Assembly (NCBI RefSeq): GCF_013155335.1
Contig: NZ_JABJQZ010000002.1
Location: 124,001-188,000 of the forward strand
DNA length: 64,000 bases
Source of the DNA: Nocardioides sp. zg-1230
GTDB lineage: Bacteria > Actinomycetota > Actinomycetes > Propionibacteriales > Nocardioidaceae
Direction: 5' to 3'
Position 1 is the first letter of the stretch; the number at the start of each line of letters is the position of its first letter. The notes below the pieces were generated by a model that did no database searches, was not told where the DNA came from, and worked only from the letters and a program-made list of their open reading frames with translations. Position numbers and translations under genes: made by a program. Below are positions 48,375-59,199 of this stretch, piece after piece.

Positions 48375-50195
48375 ATGACCGACCTCCCCGGTGATCCCAC
48401 AGGCGGACTCGACGAGCCCGAGGAGCTGCAGCCCGCGGAGGGCACGCTCCGGCTCGTCGGCGACGGCGACGCGTACGACGTCGCGGCGTGGGAGGCGGCC
48501 ACCGCTGCCGTGCTGCGCAAGGCGCGGCGCCTCGGCGACGACGCACCCGACGCCGACGTCTGGTCGGTGCTCACGCGGACGACGCTCGACGGCGTCGAGG
48601 TCGCCCCGATCGGCCAGCAGGCCGACCTCGAGGGCCTCACCACCGCGGGTCGTCCGCAGCGAGTCGGCGCGTGGGACGTGCGGGCGCAGGTCGAGGTCGT
48701 CGACGACAAGGAAGCCAACGAGGCAGCGCTGCAGGACCTCGAGAACGGCGCCACGTCGCTGCTGCTCCACCTCGACGACGAGGGCGAGCACGACTGGGAC
48801 GTCCTGCTGGACGGCGTGCTGCTCGACCTCGCACCGGTTGTGCTGGACCGGCCCTCCACCGAGCAGGTCGAGGCCTTCGCCACCTTCCTGGAGGGCGTCG
48901 AGGGAGCGCTGCACCCCGGCACCAACCTGTCCTTCGACCTCCAGACGCTCGAGATGCTCCACTCCCGCGTGCGTGGGGACGACGCCACGGCGCGCGACCT
49001 GTTCGCACCCGTCGCCCGCCGCGGCTTCCAGCTCGGCGTGCGCGCGCTGCTCGTCGACGGGACGGCACTGCACGACCAGGGCGCGAGCGATGCGCAGGAG
49101 CTGGGCTGGGCGATCGCCACGGGTGCGTCCTACCTCCGCCTCCTCGCCGACGAGGGCTTCACCGTCGACCAGTCGGCGAGGCTGGTGGAGTTCCGGCTCG
49201 CCGCCACCGACGAGCAGTTCCCGACCATCGCCAAGATGCGCGCGGCCCGTCGGCTGTGGGCCCGCGTGCTGGAGGCCAGCGGCGGGAGCGGTGAGATGGC
49301 GCTGCACGCCGTCACGAGCCGACCGATGACCAGCCGCCGCGACCCGTGGGTCAACATGCTGCGCGGCACCGTCGCGGCCTTCGCCGCGGGTGTCGGGGGA
49401 GCGGACGCCGTCACCGTCGTGCCGTTCGACGAGCCGCTCGGGCTGCCCGACGCGTTCGGGCGCCGGATCGCCCGCAACACCTCCTCGCTGCTCATCGAGG
49501 AGTCGCACGTCGCGGCCGTCACCGACCCCGCCGGCGGCTCGTACGCCGTCGAGAAGCTCACCGACGACCTCGCCGTCGCCGGGTGGGCCGAGCTCGGTCG
49601 CATCGAGTCCGACGGCGGCTCGCTGGCCGACGCTGCCCGACTCGGTGTGAAGGCGCGCGTCAAGGAGGTCGCAGCGAAGCGCGACGCACAGGTCGCCGAC
49701 CGCTCGCGGCCGCTGACCGGCGTCTCGGAGTTCCCGAACCTCGACGAGGTGCTGCCCGAGCGCCCGCACAAGCCGCACCGCTACACGCACCACTACGGCT
49801 GGGCCTTCGACGACATGCGCGCCGAGCCAGCCGGGCGGCCGGTCTTCCTCGCCACCATGGGCCCCATCGCCGCGCACACCGCGCGCGCGACCTTCGCCAC
49901 CAACCTGTTCGCCGCCGGCGGCGTCTCCGTCGAGGCGGCCGGTGCGACCGACGGCGTCGACGCGGTGCTGGAGGCCTACGCCGGCCAGCCCGTCGTCTGC
50001 CTCGCCGGCACCGACGCGGCGTACGCCGAGTGGGGCGCCGACCTCGTCGCCGCGCTGCGGGCGGCAGGGGCGTCGTACGTCGTCCTGGCGGGCAAGCCGG
50101 GGGAGAAGACCGTGACCGACGTCGATGACTCGTGTGCCATGGGAGTCGATGCGCTCGGCTTCCTCGGCCGGATCCGAGAGGAGCTCGCCCGATGA
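48375..50195 (+). CDS. mutA: Methylmalonyl-CoA mutase, small subunit
   Basis: A 606-residue small (beta) subunit of adenosylcobalamin-dependent methylmalonyl-CoA mutase. The partner of MutB, it has the TIM-barrel-like half ([17 protein letters not shown] through [30 protein letters not shown]). Its C-terminal flavodoxin-like domain is degenerate: the region where MutB has DGHDRG reads [17 protein letters not shown], lacking the B12-binding His. That is normal for the non-catalytic subunit. Its stop overlaps mutB by ATGA. Confidence 0.94.
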   Translation: MTDLPGDPTGGLDEPEELQPAEGTLRLVGDGDAYDVAAWEAATAAVLRKARRLGDDAPDADVWSVLTRTTLDGVEVAPIGQQADLEGLTTAGRPQRVGAWDVRAQVEVVDDKEANEAALQDLENGATSLLLHLDDEGEHDWDVLLDGVLLDLAPVVLDRPSTEQVEAFATFLEGVEGALHPGTNLSFDLQTLEMLHSRVRGDDATARDLFAPVARRGFQLGVRALLVDGTALHDQGASDAQELGWAIATGASYLRLLADEGFTVDQSARLVEFRLAATDEQFPTIAKMRAARRLWARVLEASGGSGEMALHAVTSRPMTSRRDPWVNMLRGTVAAFAAGVGGADAVTVVPFDEPLGLPDAFGRRIARNTSSLLIEESHVAAVTDPAGGSYAVEKLTDDLAVAGWAELGRIESDGGSLADAARLGVKARVKEVAAKRDAQVADRSRPLTGVSEFPNLDEVLPERPHKPHRYTHHYGWAFDDMRAEPAGRPVFLATMGPIAAHTARATFATNLFAAGGVSVEAAGATDGVDAVLEAYAGQPVVCLAGTDAAYAEWGADLVAALRAAGASYVVLAGKPGEKTVTDVDDSCAMGVDALGFLGRIREELAR

Positions 50196-52381
50196 GCATT
50201 CCGGAGAACTTCGCCGACGTCAGCCTCGGTTTCGACACGCCTCGTCCCTCGGCTGCTCAACCAGCGGCTGACCACGAGCCGTGGCGCAGCCCGGAGGGGA
50301 TCGACATCCTCCCCGTCTACGGACCCGAGCACCTCGAGGGCCTCGACGGCCTCGACACGTGGCCCGGGATCGCGCCGTTCCTGCGCGGGCCCTACCCGAC
50401 GATGTACACCACCCAGCCGTGGACGATCCGGCAGTACGCCGGCTTCTCCACCGCCGAGGAGTCGAACGCGTTCTACCGCCGCAACCTCGCGGCCGGGCAG
50501 AAGGGCCTGAGCGTCGCCTTCGACCTCGCCACCCACCGCGGCTACGACTCCGACCACCCGCGGGTGCGCGGTGACGTCGGCATGGCGGGCGTGGCGATCG
50601 ACTCGATCTACGACACGCGCACGCTGTTCGACGGCATCCCGCTCGACGAGATGTCGGTGTCGATGACGATGAACGGCGCGGTGCTGCCGGTGCTGGCGCT
50701 CTACATCGCCGCGGCCGAGGAGCAGGGGGTTGAGCCGGAGCAGCTCGCGGGGACCATCCAGAACGACATCCTCAAGGAGTTCATGGTCCGCAACACCTAC
50801 ATCTACCCGCCGGCGCCGAGCATGCGGATCATCAGCGACATCTTCGCCTACACCTCGCAGAAGATGCCTCGCTTCAACTCCATCTCGATCTCGGGCTACC
50901 ACATCCAGGAGGCCGGGGCGACGGCCGACCTCGAGCTGGCCTACACGCTCGCCGACGGCGTCGAGTACATCCGCGCGGGCCTCGACACGGGCATGACGAT
51001 CGACCAGTTCGCCCCGCGCCTGTCGTTCTTCTGGGCCATCGGGATGAACTTCTTCATGGAGATCGCCAAGATGCGCGCGGCCCGGGCGCTGTGGGCGCGG
51101 CTGGTCGACGACTTCGACCCGCAGAACCCCAAGTCGCGCTCGCTGCGCACGCACTCCCAGACCTCGGGCTGGTCGCTGACCGCGCAGGACGTCTTCAACA
51201 ACGTCGGCCGCACGTGCATCGAGGCGATGGCCGCGACCCAGGGGCACACCCAGTCGCTGCACACCAACGCCCTCGACGAGGCGATCGCGCTGCCGACCGA
51301 CTTCTCCGCGCGCATCGCCCGCAACACCCAGCTGCTGCTGCAGCAGGAGTCCGGCACGACGCAGGTCATCGACCCGTGGGCCGGCTCCTACTACGTCGAG
51401 AAGCTCACCCACGACCTCGCCGAGCGGGCCTGGGGCCACATCCAGGAGGCCGAGCGGGCCGGCGGCATGGCAGCCGCGATCGAGCAGGGCATCCCCAAGA
51501 TGCGCATCGAGGAGGCAGCCGCCCGCACCCAGGCGCGCATCGACTCGGGCGCGCAGAAGGTCATCGGCGTCAACACCTATCGCCTCGCCGCGGAGGACAA
51601 GCTCGACGTGCTGCGCGTCGACAACGACGACGTCTACCGCCAACAGGTCGCCAAGCTCGAGCGGCTGCGCGCCGAGCGCGACGACGACGACGTACGCCGT
51701 GCGCTGGAGGCGCTGACGAACAGCGCCGAGCGCGGCCCGGTCGGCGGCGGCTCCCTCGACGGGAACCTCCTCGCGCTGGCGGTCGACGCGGCGCGCGCGA
51801 AGGCGACCGTCGGGGAGATCTCCGACGCGCTGGAGAAGGTCTACGGCCGCCACCAGGCGGTGATCCGTACGATCAGCGGCGTGTACCGCGACGAGGCCGG
51901 CGCCGCCGAGGGCTCTGCCGTTGCTGCCGTCCTCGCCGCGACGGAGGAGTTCGAGGCCGAGGAGGGCCGCCGCCCGCGCATCCTCGTGGCCAAGATGGGC
52001 CAGGACGGGCACGACCGCGGCCAGAAGGTCGTCGTCACCGCGTTCGCCGACCTCGGCTTCGACGTCGACGTGGGGCCGCTGTTCTCCACGCCCGAGGAGG
52101 TCGCCCAGCAGGCGATCGACGCCGACGTGCACATCGTCGGCGTCTCCTCACTCGCGGCCGGCCACCTGACCCTGCTGCCCGCGCTGAAGCAGGCGCTGGC
52201 CGACCAGGGCCGGCCCGACATCATGGTCGTCATCGGCGGCGTGATCCCGCCCGACGACGTCCCGACGCTCCACGAGATGGGCGCCGCCGCGGTGTTCCTG
52301 CCGGGCACGGTGATCGCCGAGTCCGCCCTCGACCTGATCGCGCGCCTGCGGGAACAGCACGGGGACGAGCCGGGAGCCTGA
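50192..52381 (+). CDS. mutB: Methylmalonyl-CoA mutase, large (catalytic) subunit
   Basis: A 729-residue catalytic subunit interconverting (R)-methylmalonyl-CoA and succinyl-CoA. Visible: [25 protein letters not shown] (substrate channel), [33 protein letters not shown] and [15 protein letters not shown] in the barrel. The C-terminal B12 domain has the Dx-His-xx-Gly motif in [14 protein letters not shown] with the cobalt-binding His. Length is normal. It overlaps mutA by four bases and meaB by one base. Confidence 0.97.
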   Translation: MSIPENFADVSLGFDTPRPSAAQPAADHEPWRSPEGIDILPVYGPEHLEGLDGLDTWPGIAPFLRGPYPTMYTTQPWTIRQYAGFSTAEESNAFYRRNLAAGQKGLSVAFDLATHRGYDSDHPRVRGDVGMAGVAIDSIYDTRTLFDGIPLDEMSVSMTMNGAVLPVLALYIAAAEEQGVEPEQLAGTIQNDILKEFMVRNTYIYPPAPSMRIISDIFAYTSQKMPRFNSISISGYHIQEAGATADLELAYTLADGVEYIRAGLDTGMTIDQFAPRLSFFWAIGMNFFMEIAKMRAARALWARLVDDFDPQNPKSRSLRTHSQTSGWSLTAQDVFNNVGRTCIEAMAATQGHTQSLHTNALDEAIALPTDFSARIARNTQLLLQQESGTTQVIDPWAGSYYVEKLTHDLAERAWGHIQEAERAGGMAAAIEQGIPKMRIEEAAARTQARIDSGAQKVIGVNTYRLAAEDKLDVLRVDNDDVYRQQVAKLERLRAERDDDDVRRALEALTNSAERGPVGGGSLDGNLLALAVDAARAKATVGEISDALEKVYGRHQAVIRTISGVYRDEAGAAEGSAVAAVLAATEEFEAEEGRRPRILVAKMGQDGHDRGQKVVVTAFADLGFDVDVGPLFSTPEEVAQQAIDADVHIVGVSSLAAGHLTLLPALKQALADQGRPDIMVVIGGVIPPDDVPTLHEMGAAAVFLPGTVIAESALDLIARLREQHGDEPGA

Positions 52382-53370
52382 TGCCGCGGCCGATCGACGT
52401 CGACGCCCTCGTCGAGGGGGTCCAGGCAGGGCAACGGGCCGCGGTCGCGCGCGCCATCACCCTCGTCGAGTCGTCGCGCCCCGAGCACCGGGCGGCGGCG
52501 CGCGACCTGCTGACGACGCTGGCGTCGACCGAGCGCCCGATGGCGACCCGGGTCGGCATCTCCGGCGTACCCGGGGTCGGCAAGTCCACCTTCATCGAGG
52601 CGCTCGGCACCCGGTTGACCGGGGCCGGGCACCGCGTCGGCGTCCTCGCCGTCGACCCGTCGTCGGTGCGCACCGGGGGCTCGGTGCTTGGCGACAAGAC
52701 CCGGATGGCGACGCTCTCGGTCGACCCGCAGGCCTTCATCCGGCCCTCGCCGACGGCCGGCACGCTCGGCGGCGTGGCCCGCGCGACGACGCAGGCGATG
52801 CTGGTGCTCGAGGCGGCGGCGTACGACGTCGTCCTGGTCGAGACGGTCGGCGTGGGGCAGTCGGAGGTCACCGTCGCCGGGATGGTCGACACCTTCCTCT
52901 TCCTCACCCTCGCCCGCACCGGCGACCAGCTCCAGGGCATCAAGAAGGGCATCCTCGAGATCGCCGACGTGGTGGCGGTCAACAAGGCCGACGGCGACTT
53001 CGAGGCCGGTGCCCGGGTGGCTGCGCGCGAGCTGGCCGGTGCGATGCGCCTGGTGCGCGGGCACTCCGAGTGGGCCCCACCCGTCGTCACCTGCTCCGCG
53101 CTGACCGGGGCCGGCGTCGACGACGTGTGGCAGCGGGTGGCCGCGCACCGCGAGCACCTCGGTGTCGACGGCCTCCACCACAAGCGCGCCGCGCAGCAGC
53201 TCGAGTTCACCTGGGCACTGGTGCGCGACGAGCTCGACCAGCGGTTGCGCTCCTCGCCCGGGGTCGCCGCGGTGCGCGACGACGTACGCCGGGCCGTGCT
53301 CTCTGGTGAGCTGCCGGCTCCGCTCGCCGCAGATCGGATCCTCGCCGCGTACGACGGGGACGTCACCTAG
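52381..53370 (+). CDS. meaB: MeaB/ArgK-type GTPase, methylmalonyl-CoA mutase chaperone
   Basis: A 329-residue G3E-family GTPase that protects and reloads methylmalonyl-CoA mutase with adenosylcobalamin. G1 is VGISGVPGVGKSTFIE, then VLAVDPSSVRTGGSVLGDKTRM, the base region VVAVNKADGD (NKxD) and VETVGVGQSE. Its ATG overlaps the mutB stop (TGATG), confirming the mutA-mutB-meaB operon. Older entries call this family ArgK; location here supports the mutase role. Confidence 0.96.
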   Translation: MPRPIDVDALVEGVQAGQRAAVARAITLVESSRPEHRAAARDLLTTLASTERPMATRVGISGVPGVGKSTFIEALGTRLTGAGHRVGVLAVDPSSVRTGGSVLGDKTRMATLSVDPQAFIRPSPTAGTLGGVARATTQAMLVLEAAAYDVVLVETVGVGQSEVTVAGMVDTFLFLTLARTGDQLQGIKKGILEIADVVAVNKADGDFEAGARVAARELAGAMRLVRGHSEWAPPVVTCSALTGAGVDDVWQRVAAHREHLGVDGLHHKRAAQQLEFTWALVRDELDQRLRSSPGVAAVRDDVRRAVLSGELPAPLAADRILAAYDGDVT

Positions 53371-53418
53371 GCGCGTCTCGGTCGGTGCGTAGCGGGCCCG
53401 GGGGAGGGGTCGCGCCCG

Positions 53419-53424
53419 TAGACT
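53419..53424 (+). promoter_or_regulatory. Leaderless -10 element for amidohydrolase (TAGACT)
   Basis: TAGACT begins 15 bases before ATG 53434. It is the first promoter-like signal after the meaB stop, so the amidohydrolase probably has its own transcript. Confidence 0.45.
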
Positions 53425-53433
53425 GGGTCGGTC

Positions 53434-54621
53434 ATGCCACCGGAACTCCCTGCCACCCATGTCATCGCCGAGGTCGTCGACAAGTACGCCGACGAGCTCG
53501 TCGCGCTCCGCCGCGACCTGCACGCCCACCCCGAGCTGAGCTGGGCCGAGGAGCGCACCTCCGACGCGGTCGTGACCGCGCTGGAGGGGGCCGGCTGGAC
53601 GGTGAGGCGACCCGACGGTGGCGGAGTGCTGGCCGAGATCGGGCACGGCGGCCGGCTGGTCGCGCTGCGCGCCGACCTCGACGCGCTGCCGGTCGACGAC
53701 CTGATCTCCGACCCGTGGCGGAGCACCAACCCCGGGGTCGCCCACGCCTGCGGCCACGACGTCCACACGGCCGGGCTCGTCGGCGCGGGGCTCGCGCTGG
53801 CGGAGGTCGCCGCCCGCGGCCTGCTGCCCGGGCGCGTCCGCCTGCTCTTCCAGCCCGCCGAGGAGGTCATGCCCGGCGGAGCGCTGCAGCTGATCTCCGC
53901 CGGAGCGCTCGAGGGCGTCTCCCACGTCTTCGGCCTGCACTGCGACCCGAGCCTCGACGTGGGCCGACTCGGCCTGCGCGAGGGACCGCTCACCGGCGCC
54001 GCCGACGCGCTGACCGTGCGCCTCATCGGCAAGGGCGGCCACACCTCGCGCCCCCACCTCACCGAGGACCTCACGTTCGCCCTCGGCAAGGTCATCACCG
54101 AGCTGCCGGCGATCCTGAGCCGACGTCTCGATCCGCGCGCCGGGGTCAGCGTGGTCTGGGGCATGGTGCGTGCGGGCTCGGCCCACAACGTGATCCCCCA
54201 CGGCGGGGTGGTGGCCGGCACGGTCCGCATGCTCGACGCCGTCGCCTGGGCCGACGCCGAGCACCTGATCCGCCAGCTGATCACCTCGATCGTGGCGCCC
54301 TACAGCGTGACCGCCGAGGTCACCTACCAGCGCGGGGTGCCGCCGGTCGTCAACCACGAGGAGTCCACGCGGCTGCTCGGCACGGCGGTCGAGAACGTCC
54401 TCGGCGTGCACGGCCACGTCTCCACGGCCCAGAGCCTGGGGGGCGAGGACTTCGGGTGGTACCTCGACTCCGTCCCCGGGGCGATGGCCCGGCTCGGCAC
54501 CCGCACGCCCGGCGGACCGACGTACGACCTGCACCAGGGCAACCTCCGCGTCGACGAGGGCGCCACCACCATCGCGGCCCGCGTGCTGGCCGAGGCAGCG
54601 GTGACAGCGCTCAGCGACTGA
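53434..54621 (+). CDS. M20D-family amidohydrolase
   Basis: A 395-residue metal amidohydrolase of the hippurate/IAA-amino acid hydrolase (M20D) group, cleaving N-acyl amino acids. Metal ligands are visible: ACGHDVHTAGL (HDVH pair), LFQPAEEVMPGGA (Glu-Glu), FGLHCDPSLDVG (His) and a C-terminal YDLHQGNL (His). The internal lid dimerisation domain lies around 190-310 (GAADALTVRLIGKGGHTSRPH). No signal peptide is present. It ends three bases from the convergent PAS kinase gene. Confidence 0.92.
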   Translation: MPPELPATHVIAEVVDKYADELVALRRDLHAHPELSWAEERTSDAVVTALEGAGWTVRRPDGGGVLAEIGHGGRLVALRADLDALPVDDLISDPWRSTNPGVAHACGHDVHTAGLVGAGLALAEVAARGLLPGRVRLLFQPAEEVMPGGALQLISAGALEGVSHVFGLHCDPSLDVGRLGLREGPLTGAADALTVRLIGKGGHTSRPHLTEDLTFALGKVITELPAILSRRLDPRAGVSVVWGMVRAGSAHNVIPHGGVVAGTVRMLDAVAWADAEHLIRQLITSIVAPYSVTAEVTYQRGVPPVVNHEESTRLLGTAVENVLGVHGHVSTAQSLGGEDFGWYLDSVPGAMARLGTRTPGGPTYDLHQGNLRVDEGATTIAARVLAEAAVTALSD

Positions 54622-54624
54622 TCC

Positions 54625-55785
54625 TCAGGCGACCGGCAGGGGGAAGCCGAAGGTGAAGGTGCTGCCCTCGCCGGGAGTCGACTCGACCTCGAGCCGGCCG
54701 TCCATCAGCGCCGCGAGCTCGCGTGCGATCGCCAGCCCGAGGCCCACGCCCAGACGGTCGCCGGCGGGCTGCGGGCCGACCTGGACGAACGGCCCGAAGA
54801 GGGTCCCCAGGTCGTCGCGGGCGATGCCGATGCCGGTGTCGCGCACGCGTACGTCGATCCAGGTGGCGCCGCCCGGGACGTCGTCACCGGACGGCCGGGC
54901 CGACACGTGCACGTCGACGGAGCCGCGCTCGGTGAAGGTGATGGCGTTCTCCACGATGTTGGTGACGACCTGGCGGATCCGCCGCGCGTCGCCGGTGCCG
55001 TCCAACGGCACGTCGTCGGCGACGGCGATGGTGGTGGAGACGCCCTTCGCCTCGGCGAGCTGACCGGCCCAGCACGACACCTCTCCGAAGATCTCGCGGA
55101 GGTCGACCGGGCCGCGGCGCAGCACGGTCTGGTGGGCCTCGAGGCCGGAGAAGTCGAGGATCTCCTGCAGGAGGTGCAACAGACGGTCGCCCGAGCGGTG
55201 CACGATCTGCGCGAAGTGGGCCGGCTCGGGTGCGAGGTCGGTGTCGAGCAGGAGCTCGGACGCTCCGATGAGCGCGGCCAGCGGCGTACGGACCTCGTGA
55301 GCGACGGTCGCCAGGAAGAGGCTCTTCGCGGCATTGGCCTCCTCGAGCTCCCGCAGCACGCGCTTGGCCTCGGTGACGTCCTCGGAGACGCCGTGCACGC
55401 CGACGACCTCGCCGCCCACGATCACCGGGATCGCGGTGCAGCGGATGTCGGTGTGCTCGCCGTCGGCGCTGACCACGCGGGCGTCCACGACCTGCGGTTC
55501 GCCGGCCAACGCCCCCTCGAAACCCTCCTGGATGGCGGGCAGGTCCTCGGGGTGGATGACCTGCGCGAAGTGGGCCTGCCGGAGCTCGTCCAGGGTCAGG
55601 CCGGTCATCTCGAGCGTGCGCTCGTTGGCGTCGGTGAAGTAGCCGTCCGGGTCCACGGAGTAGGTCGCGTGGGGGTGGTGGGTGAACATCGAGGCGTAGC
55701 GCTCACCGCCCTGCGCCAGCGCCTGCGCGCCGAGGGTCGCGTCGTTCGACGGTGAGCGATCGCGGCCGAGATCGCCGGGAGCCAT
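54625..55785 (-). CDS. Soluble PAS-domain histidine kinase
   Basis: A 386-residue kinase with no membrane helix. A PAS domain at about 27-140 (ERYASMFTHHPHATYSVDPDGYFTDAN) senses an intracellular signal. The H box is VAHEVRTPLAALIGAS with phosphoacceptor His163. The ATPase has NIVENAITFTERG, VRDTGIGIARDDLG and GVGLGLAIARELAAL. No response regulator is beside it, so its partner is elsewhere. ATG 55785 has CTCGGAGGTTCTG before it. TACGGT (55825 to 55820) is a possible -10 with a short leader. It lies 103 bases after the CYTH-Ppx gene on the same strand. Confidence 0.93.
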   Translation of the reverse strand: MAPGDLGRDRSPSNDATLGAQALAQGGERYASMFTHHPHATYSVDPDGYFTDANERTLEMTGLTLDELRQAHFAQVIHPEDLPAIQEGFEGALAGEPQVVDARVVSADGEHTDIRCTAIPVIVGGEVVGVHGVSEDVTEAKRVLRELEEANAAKSLFLATVAHEVRTPLAALIGASELLLDTDLAPEPAHFAQIVHRSGDRLLHLLQEILDFSGLEAHQTVLRRGPVDLREIFGEVSCWAGQLAEAKGVSTTIAVADDVPLDGTGDARRIRQVVTNIVENAITFTERGSVDVHVSARPSGDDVPGGATWIDVRVRDTGIGIARDDLGTLFGPFVQVGPQPAGDRLGVGLGLAIARELAALMDGRLEVESTPGEGSTFTFGFPLPVA

Positions 55786-55888
55786 CAGAACCTCCGAGAG
55801 TTCGGGTGGGGTGCGTTGCACCGTACCCCGCGGTATACGCCCCGCATGCGCCGGCCCGGGCGGTCCAGGCGTTCGAAAAGGCGCGTTC

Positions 55889-57412
55889 TCAGCCGAACCG
55901 CTCCGCGATGACACCGTGCCTCAGCCCGCGGTCGCTGACGGTCAGGGCGTCCTGGCCCGTGAGCGTGAGGATCGTGCGGACGACGCACGCCCCGGCGAGG
56001 ATCACCTCGGCCCGGGCCGGCTGCAGCCCGGCGATCGCCCGCCGCTCCTCGGCGGAGCGGGTCCGGAACGCCTCGATCTGCCGGTCCACCTCGCCCAGGT
56101 CGAGGATCGTCGCGTGGACGACGCCCGGGTCGTAGTCGTGCAGACCGTGCTTGACGGCGGCCAGGTTGGTCGAGGTGCCACCGATCGCGACCACCATGTC
56201 CGGGCGTGGTCGGTTCGTCAGCGAGGCGAGCTCTGCCGCGATCGCGCCGAGGGCCTCCTCGACCCGCTCGCGGGGTACGGCGTCCGCGAGCCCGAAGCGC
56301 TCGGCGAACCGCGCGGCTCCCACGTCGACGCTGAACTGGTCCTCGATCCGGTCCACGCTCCCGAAGGTGAACTGGCTGCTGCCGCCGCCGGAGTCGAACA
56401 CCAGCAGCCGGTCGCCGGTCAGGGAGAGGCTCGACACGGCGGCCAGGTAGGCGAGCCGCGCCTCCTCGCGGCCCGAGATGACCTCCACGACGACCCCGCA
56501 GCGGCTGTGGACGGCCGCCACGAGCTGGTCCCGGTTCGACGCCTGCCGGAGTCCGGCGGTACCCACCGCAACGATGTCGAGCGGAGCGTCACGTCGGGCC
56601 TCGTCGACCAGGTCGGCGATGGCGTCGACCATGCGGTCCATCGACGCGCGCGCCAGCTCACCGGTCGCCGCCAGGCCCTCGCCCAGCCGGGTGACCACGG
56701 CGGTGTCCACCTCGATCCTCGGGACGCCGTCCGCGTCGAGGCGACCCATGGCGAACTTGGTCGAGTTGGTGCCGACGTCGACGACGGCGAACCGTCGCGG
56801 TCCCCAGCCGAGCATCGACTTGAGCCCCCTGGGCACGCAGACGTTGGTCCGACCGTCCAGCCCCAGCCGCCTGATCGTCCGGGACACGACGCCGGGGTCG
56901 GGGGACTCGACGGCGACGGTGCTGGCGGTGCGTCCCTCGGCGACCACCTCGGTGAGCTCGACCATGCAGTTGTCCACGACCGACCGGCGGCGGCGCTTGC
57001 GGGTCACCACGACGCGTACGTCGTCACGCGGAGCGACCAGGTCGCCCAGCAGCTGCACCAGGCTGAGCCCGGTCCGCCGGGGCGTCGGGGGCGGTGCGCC
57101 GAGAGCCGTGAAGGCGGCGGCCACCGCGTCGGGGTCGAGCGGGAGTGGGGCCTTCATCGTCGGCAGCCACAGCTGCAGCCCCGCGCCGTCGACCTGCTGG
57201 AGGACCTTGACGTCCAGGACGCCGTCGCGCACCTTCACGGAGGCGTCGCCGTACATCGACAGGAGATAGGTCTCCTGGCTCTCCACGGATGCCGCGGCCC
57301 GCAACGAACCGAGGGCGCCGAGCTGGTCGAGGTCGTCGCCGAAGGTGCGCCACTCCCACCGCGGTACGACGGTCGGCGCGGATGGGTGGATCGTGGGGTC
57401 GCTCGTGGTCAT
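55889..57412 (-). CDS. CYTH-like domain fused to Ppx/GppA phosphatase
   Basis: A 507-residue two-domain protein. Residues 15-195 look like a divergent CYTH/triphosphate-tunnel domain (VPRWEWRTFGDDLDQL, ETYLLSMYGDASVKVRDGVLDVKVLQQV, then VVVTRKRRRRSVVDNCMVELTEV). Residues 205-500 are a Ppx/GppA exopolyphosphatase with AVVDVGTNSTKFAMG, a long GTAGLRQASNRDQL and the phosphate loops FDSGGGSSQFTFG and VVAIGGTSTNLAAVK. It should hydrolyse polyphosphate or pppGpp, and the CYTH part probably binds polyphosphate or a triphosphate. Its ATG overlaps the SulP stop (ATGA). The fusion is uncommon as far as I can judge. Confidence 0.85.
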   Translation of the reverse strand: MTTSDPTIHPSAPTVVPRWEWRTFGDDLDQLGALGSLRAAASVESQETYLLSMYGDASVKVRDGVLDVKVLQQVDGAGLQLWLPTMKAPLPLDPDAVAAAFTALGAPPPTPRRTGLSLVQLLGDLVAPRDDVRVVVTRKRRRRSVVDNCMVELTEVVAEGRTASTVAVESPDPGVVSRTIRRLGLDGRTNVCVPRGLKSMLGWGPRRFAVVDVGTNSTKFAMGRLDADGVPRIEVDTAVVTRLGEGLAATGELARASMDRMVDAIADLVDEARRDAPLDIVAVGTAGLRQASNRDQLVAAVHSRCGVVVEVISGREEARLAYLAAVSSLSLTGDRLLVFDSGGGSSQFTFGSVDRIEDQFSVDVGAARFAERFGLADAVPRERVEEALGAIAAELASLTNRPRPDMVVAIGGTSTNLAAVKHGLHDYDPGVVHATILDLGEVDRQIEAFRTRSAEERRAIAGLQPARAEVILAGACVVRTILTLTGQDALTVSDRGLRHGVIAERFG

Positions 57413-59178
57413 TGTCCCTCCTCCTTCTCGGTCCCTCCCAGCCCCTGAGCCGGGAGGGAGTGGGACGTTCCCAGTGCGGCCACGGCCCTGTGCACGTTGC
57501 CGTGGATGTGGTCGGCCCCCAGCAGCTCCACCGCACCCTGCCGCTCCAGCACCCGTCGTACCGCCGGCCGCACCGCCGCCAGGCGCAGCTCGACATCCGA
57601 CTCCTCCGTCATCCGCACGATCTCCGACACCGTCGCCGCCCCCTGGGAGTCCATGAAGTTGACCCCCGCGAAGTGCAGCACCACGCTGCGCACGCCGGGG
57701 GTGAGCACGGCGACGCGCACCTGGTCGACCAGCGCGTCCGCGGTCGCGAAGAAGACGCCGCCGTCCATCCGCAGGACCACGGTGCCGGGGGTCGTCTCGT
57801 CCTCGGGGTGTGTCTCGAGGTCGCGGAACACCTGCGTGCCGGGCTCGCGCCCGAGCGTCGACACGAGCGGGTGCGTGACGACGTACACCAGCCAGACCAG
57901 GGACAGGGCGATGCCGATGACCACGCCGGCGAGGACCCCGAACACGAGGGTCCCGAGGATCGCTGCCGCGGCCACCCAGAAGTCGGCCCGCGAGACCCTG
58001 CGCAGTCGTCGCATCTCCCCGAGGTCCATCATCCCCATCACGACGGCCTCGACGATGAGGGCGGCGAGGACCGGCTTGGGCAGGGACGAGAAGAGGGGAG
58101 CGAGGAAGAGGAGCGCCAGCAGGACGGTGGTCCCCGACGTCAGGGACGCGAGACCGGTGCGCGCGCCCGACCGGTCGTTCAGCGAGGTGGCGGAGAGGCT
58201 CGTGGAGACCGGCATCCCGTGCAGGACGCCGGCGCCGATGTTGGCCGCCGACTGGGCGACGGACTCCTGGTCCACGTCGACCCGATAGTGGTGCCTGGCC
58301 GCCATGGCCCGGGCATCCCCGGCGGTCTGGGAGAACCCGATCATCACCAGCGCGAAGGCGGCCACGAGGACCGTGCCGGCATGGTCCACCAGAAGACCGG
58401 CGTCGGGCACCTCGAACGACGGCAGCCCTCTGGGGATGTCTCCGACGAGGGCGACCCCGCGGCCCTCGAGGTCAAGGACGCCCGCCGCGACGAGTCCGCC
58501 CACGAGCAGCACGAGGGCGCCGGGGACCTGTGGGGCGATCCAGCGCAGCCCGAAGACGACGACGAGGGCCACGGCGCCGACCACCACGGTGGCGAGGTGC
58601 GCCTCGTCCAGCGTGGACAGCCACGACCAGAGCTCCTCGAACGAGCTGCTGCCCTTGCTGTCGGTGCCGGTCAGCTTCGGCAGCTCCCCGACGACGACGT
58701 CGATGGCCGCGCCGAAGAGGAACCCGGTGACGACGGCCCGGGACAGGAACTGGGACAGCCACCCCATCCGGAGCACCGCGAGCACCAGGAAGAACAGGCC
58801 GCTCGTCAGGGTGATGCCGGCCACCAGGGTCGCCACGTCGGCGGGGTCGGTCAGGCCGGTCGCCAGCACGGCGCCGCCGGCGACGGCGGCCAGGCCAGAG
58901 CTGGGGCCCATCGAGATCTGGCGGCAGGTGCCGAGGAGGGCGTAGAGGATCGTGCCGGCGGCGGCGGCGTAGAGCCCGTTCTCGAGTGGCACACCGGCGA
59001 TCCCCGCGTAGCCGAGGTTCTTGGGGATGATCAGCGCCGCCACCACGACACCGGCGACGAGGTCACCGCGCAGCCAGCCCCGCTGGTAGTCGCGCAGCTG
59101 ATCGACGATCGGCAGGACGCGGAGCAGCGACCTCCGAGGGGAGGCCATGGAGCTGTCATCTGGCGCACCTGTGCTCAT
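57409..59178 (-). CDS. SulP-family anion transporter with STAS domain
   Basis: A 589-residue SulP transporter. The membrane domain has about twelve to fourteen helices, starting with RGDLVAGVVVAALIIPKNLGYAGIAGVPLENGLYAA, the SulP signature. Later segments are GFLFGAAIDVVVGELPKLTG and GMPVSTSLSATSLNDRSGART, a typical substrate region. A cytoplasmic STAS domain occupies the last 130 residues (VVLRMDGGVFFATADALVDQV ... VVLHFAGVNFMDSQGAATV). Sulfate, bicarbonate or another anion could be the substrate. It lies between a CYTH gene (21 bases upstream) and the CYTH-Ppx gene (four-base overlap), so it belongs to that operon. Confidence 0.93.
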   Translation of the reverse strand: MSTGAPDDSSMASPRRSLLRVLPIVDQLRDYQRGWLRGDLVAGVVVAALIIPKNLGYAGIAGVPLENGLYAAAAGTILYALLGTCRQISMGPSSGLAAVAGGAVLATGLTDPADVATLVAGITLTSGLFFLVLAVLRMGWLSQFLSRAVVTGFLFGAAIDVVVGELPKLTGTDSKGSSSFEELWSWLSTLDEAHLATVVVGAVALVVVFGLRWIAPQVPGALVLLVGGLVAAGVLDLEGRGVALVGDIPRGLPSFEVPDAGLLVDHAGTVLVAAFALVMIGFSQTAGDARAMAARHHYRVDVDQESVAQSAANIGAGVLHGMPVSTSLSATSLNDRSGARTGLASLTSGTTVLLALLFLAPLFSSLPKPVLAALIVEAVVMGMMDLGEMRRLRRVSRADFWVAAAAILGTLVFGVLAGVVIGIALSLVWLVYVVTHPLVSTLGREPGTQVFRDLETHPEDETTPGTVVLRMDGGVFFATADALVDQVRVAVLTPGVRSVVLHFAGVNFMDSQGAATVSEIVRMTEESDVELRLAAVRPAVRRVLERQGAVELLGADHIHGNVHRAVAALGTSHSLPAQGLGGTEKEEGQ

Positions 59179-59199
59179 GTGACCGGCCGCCTGTCCGGG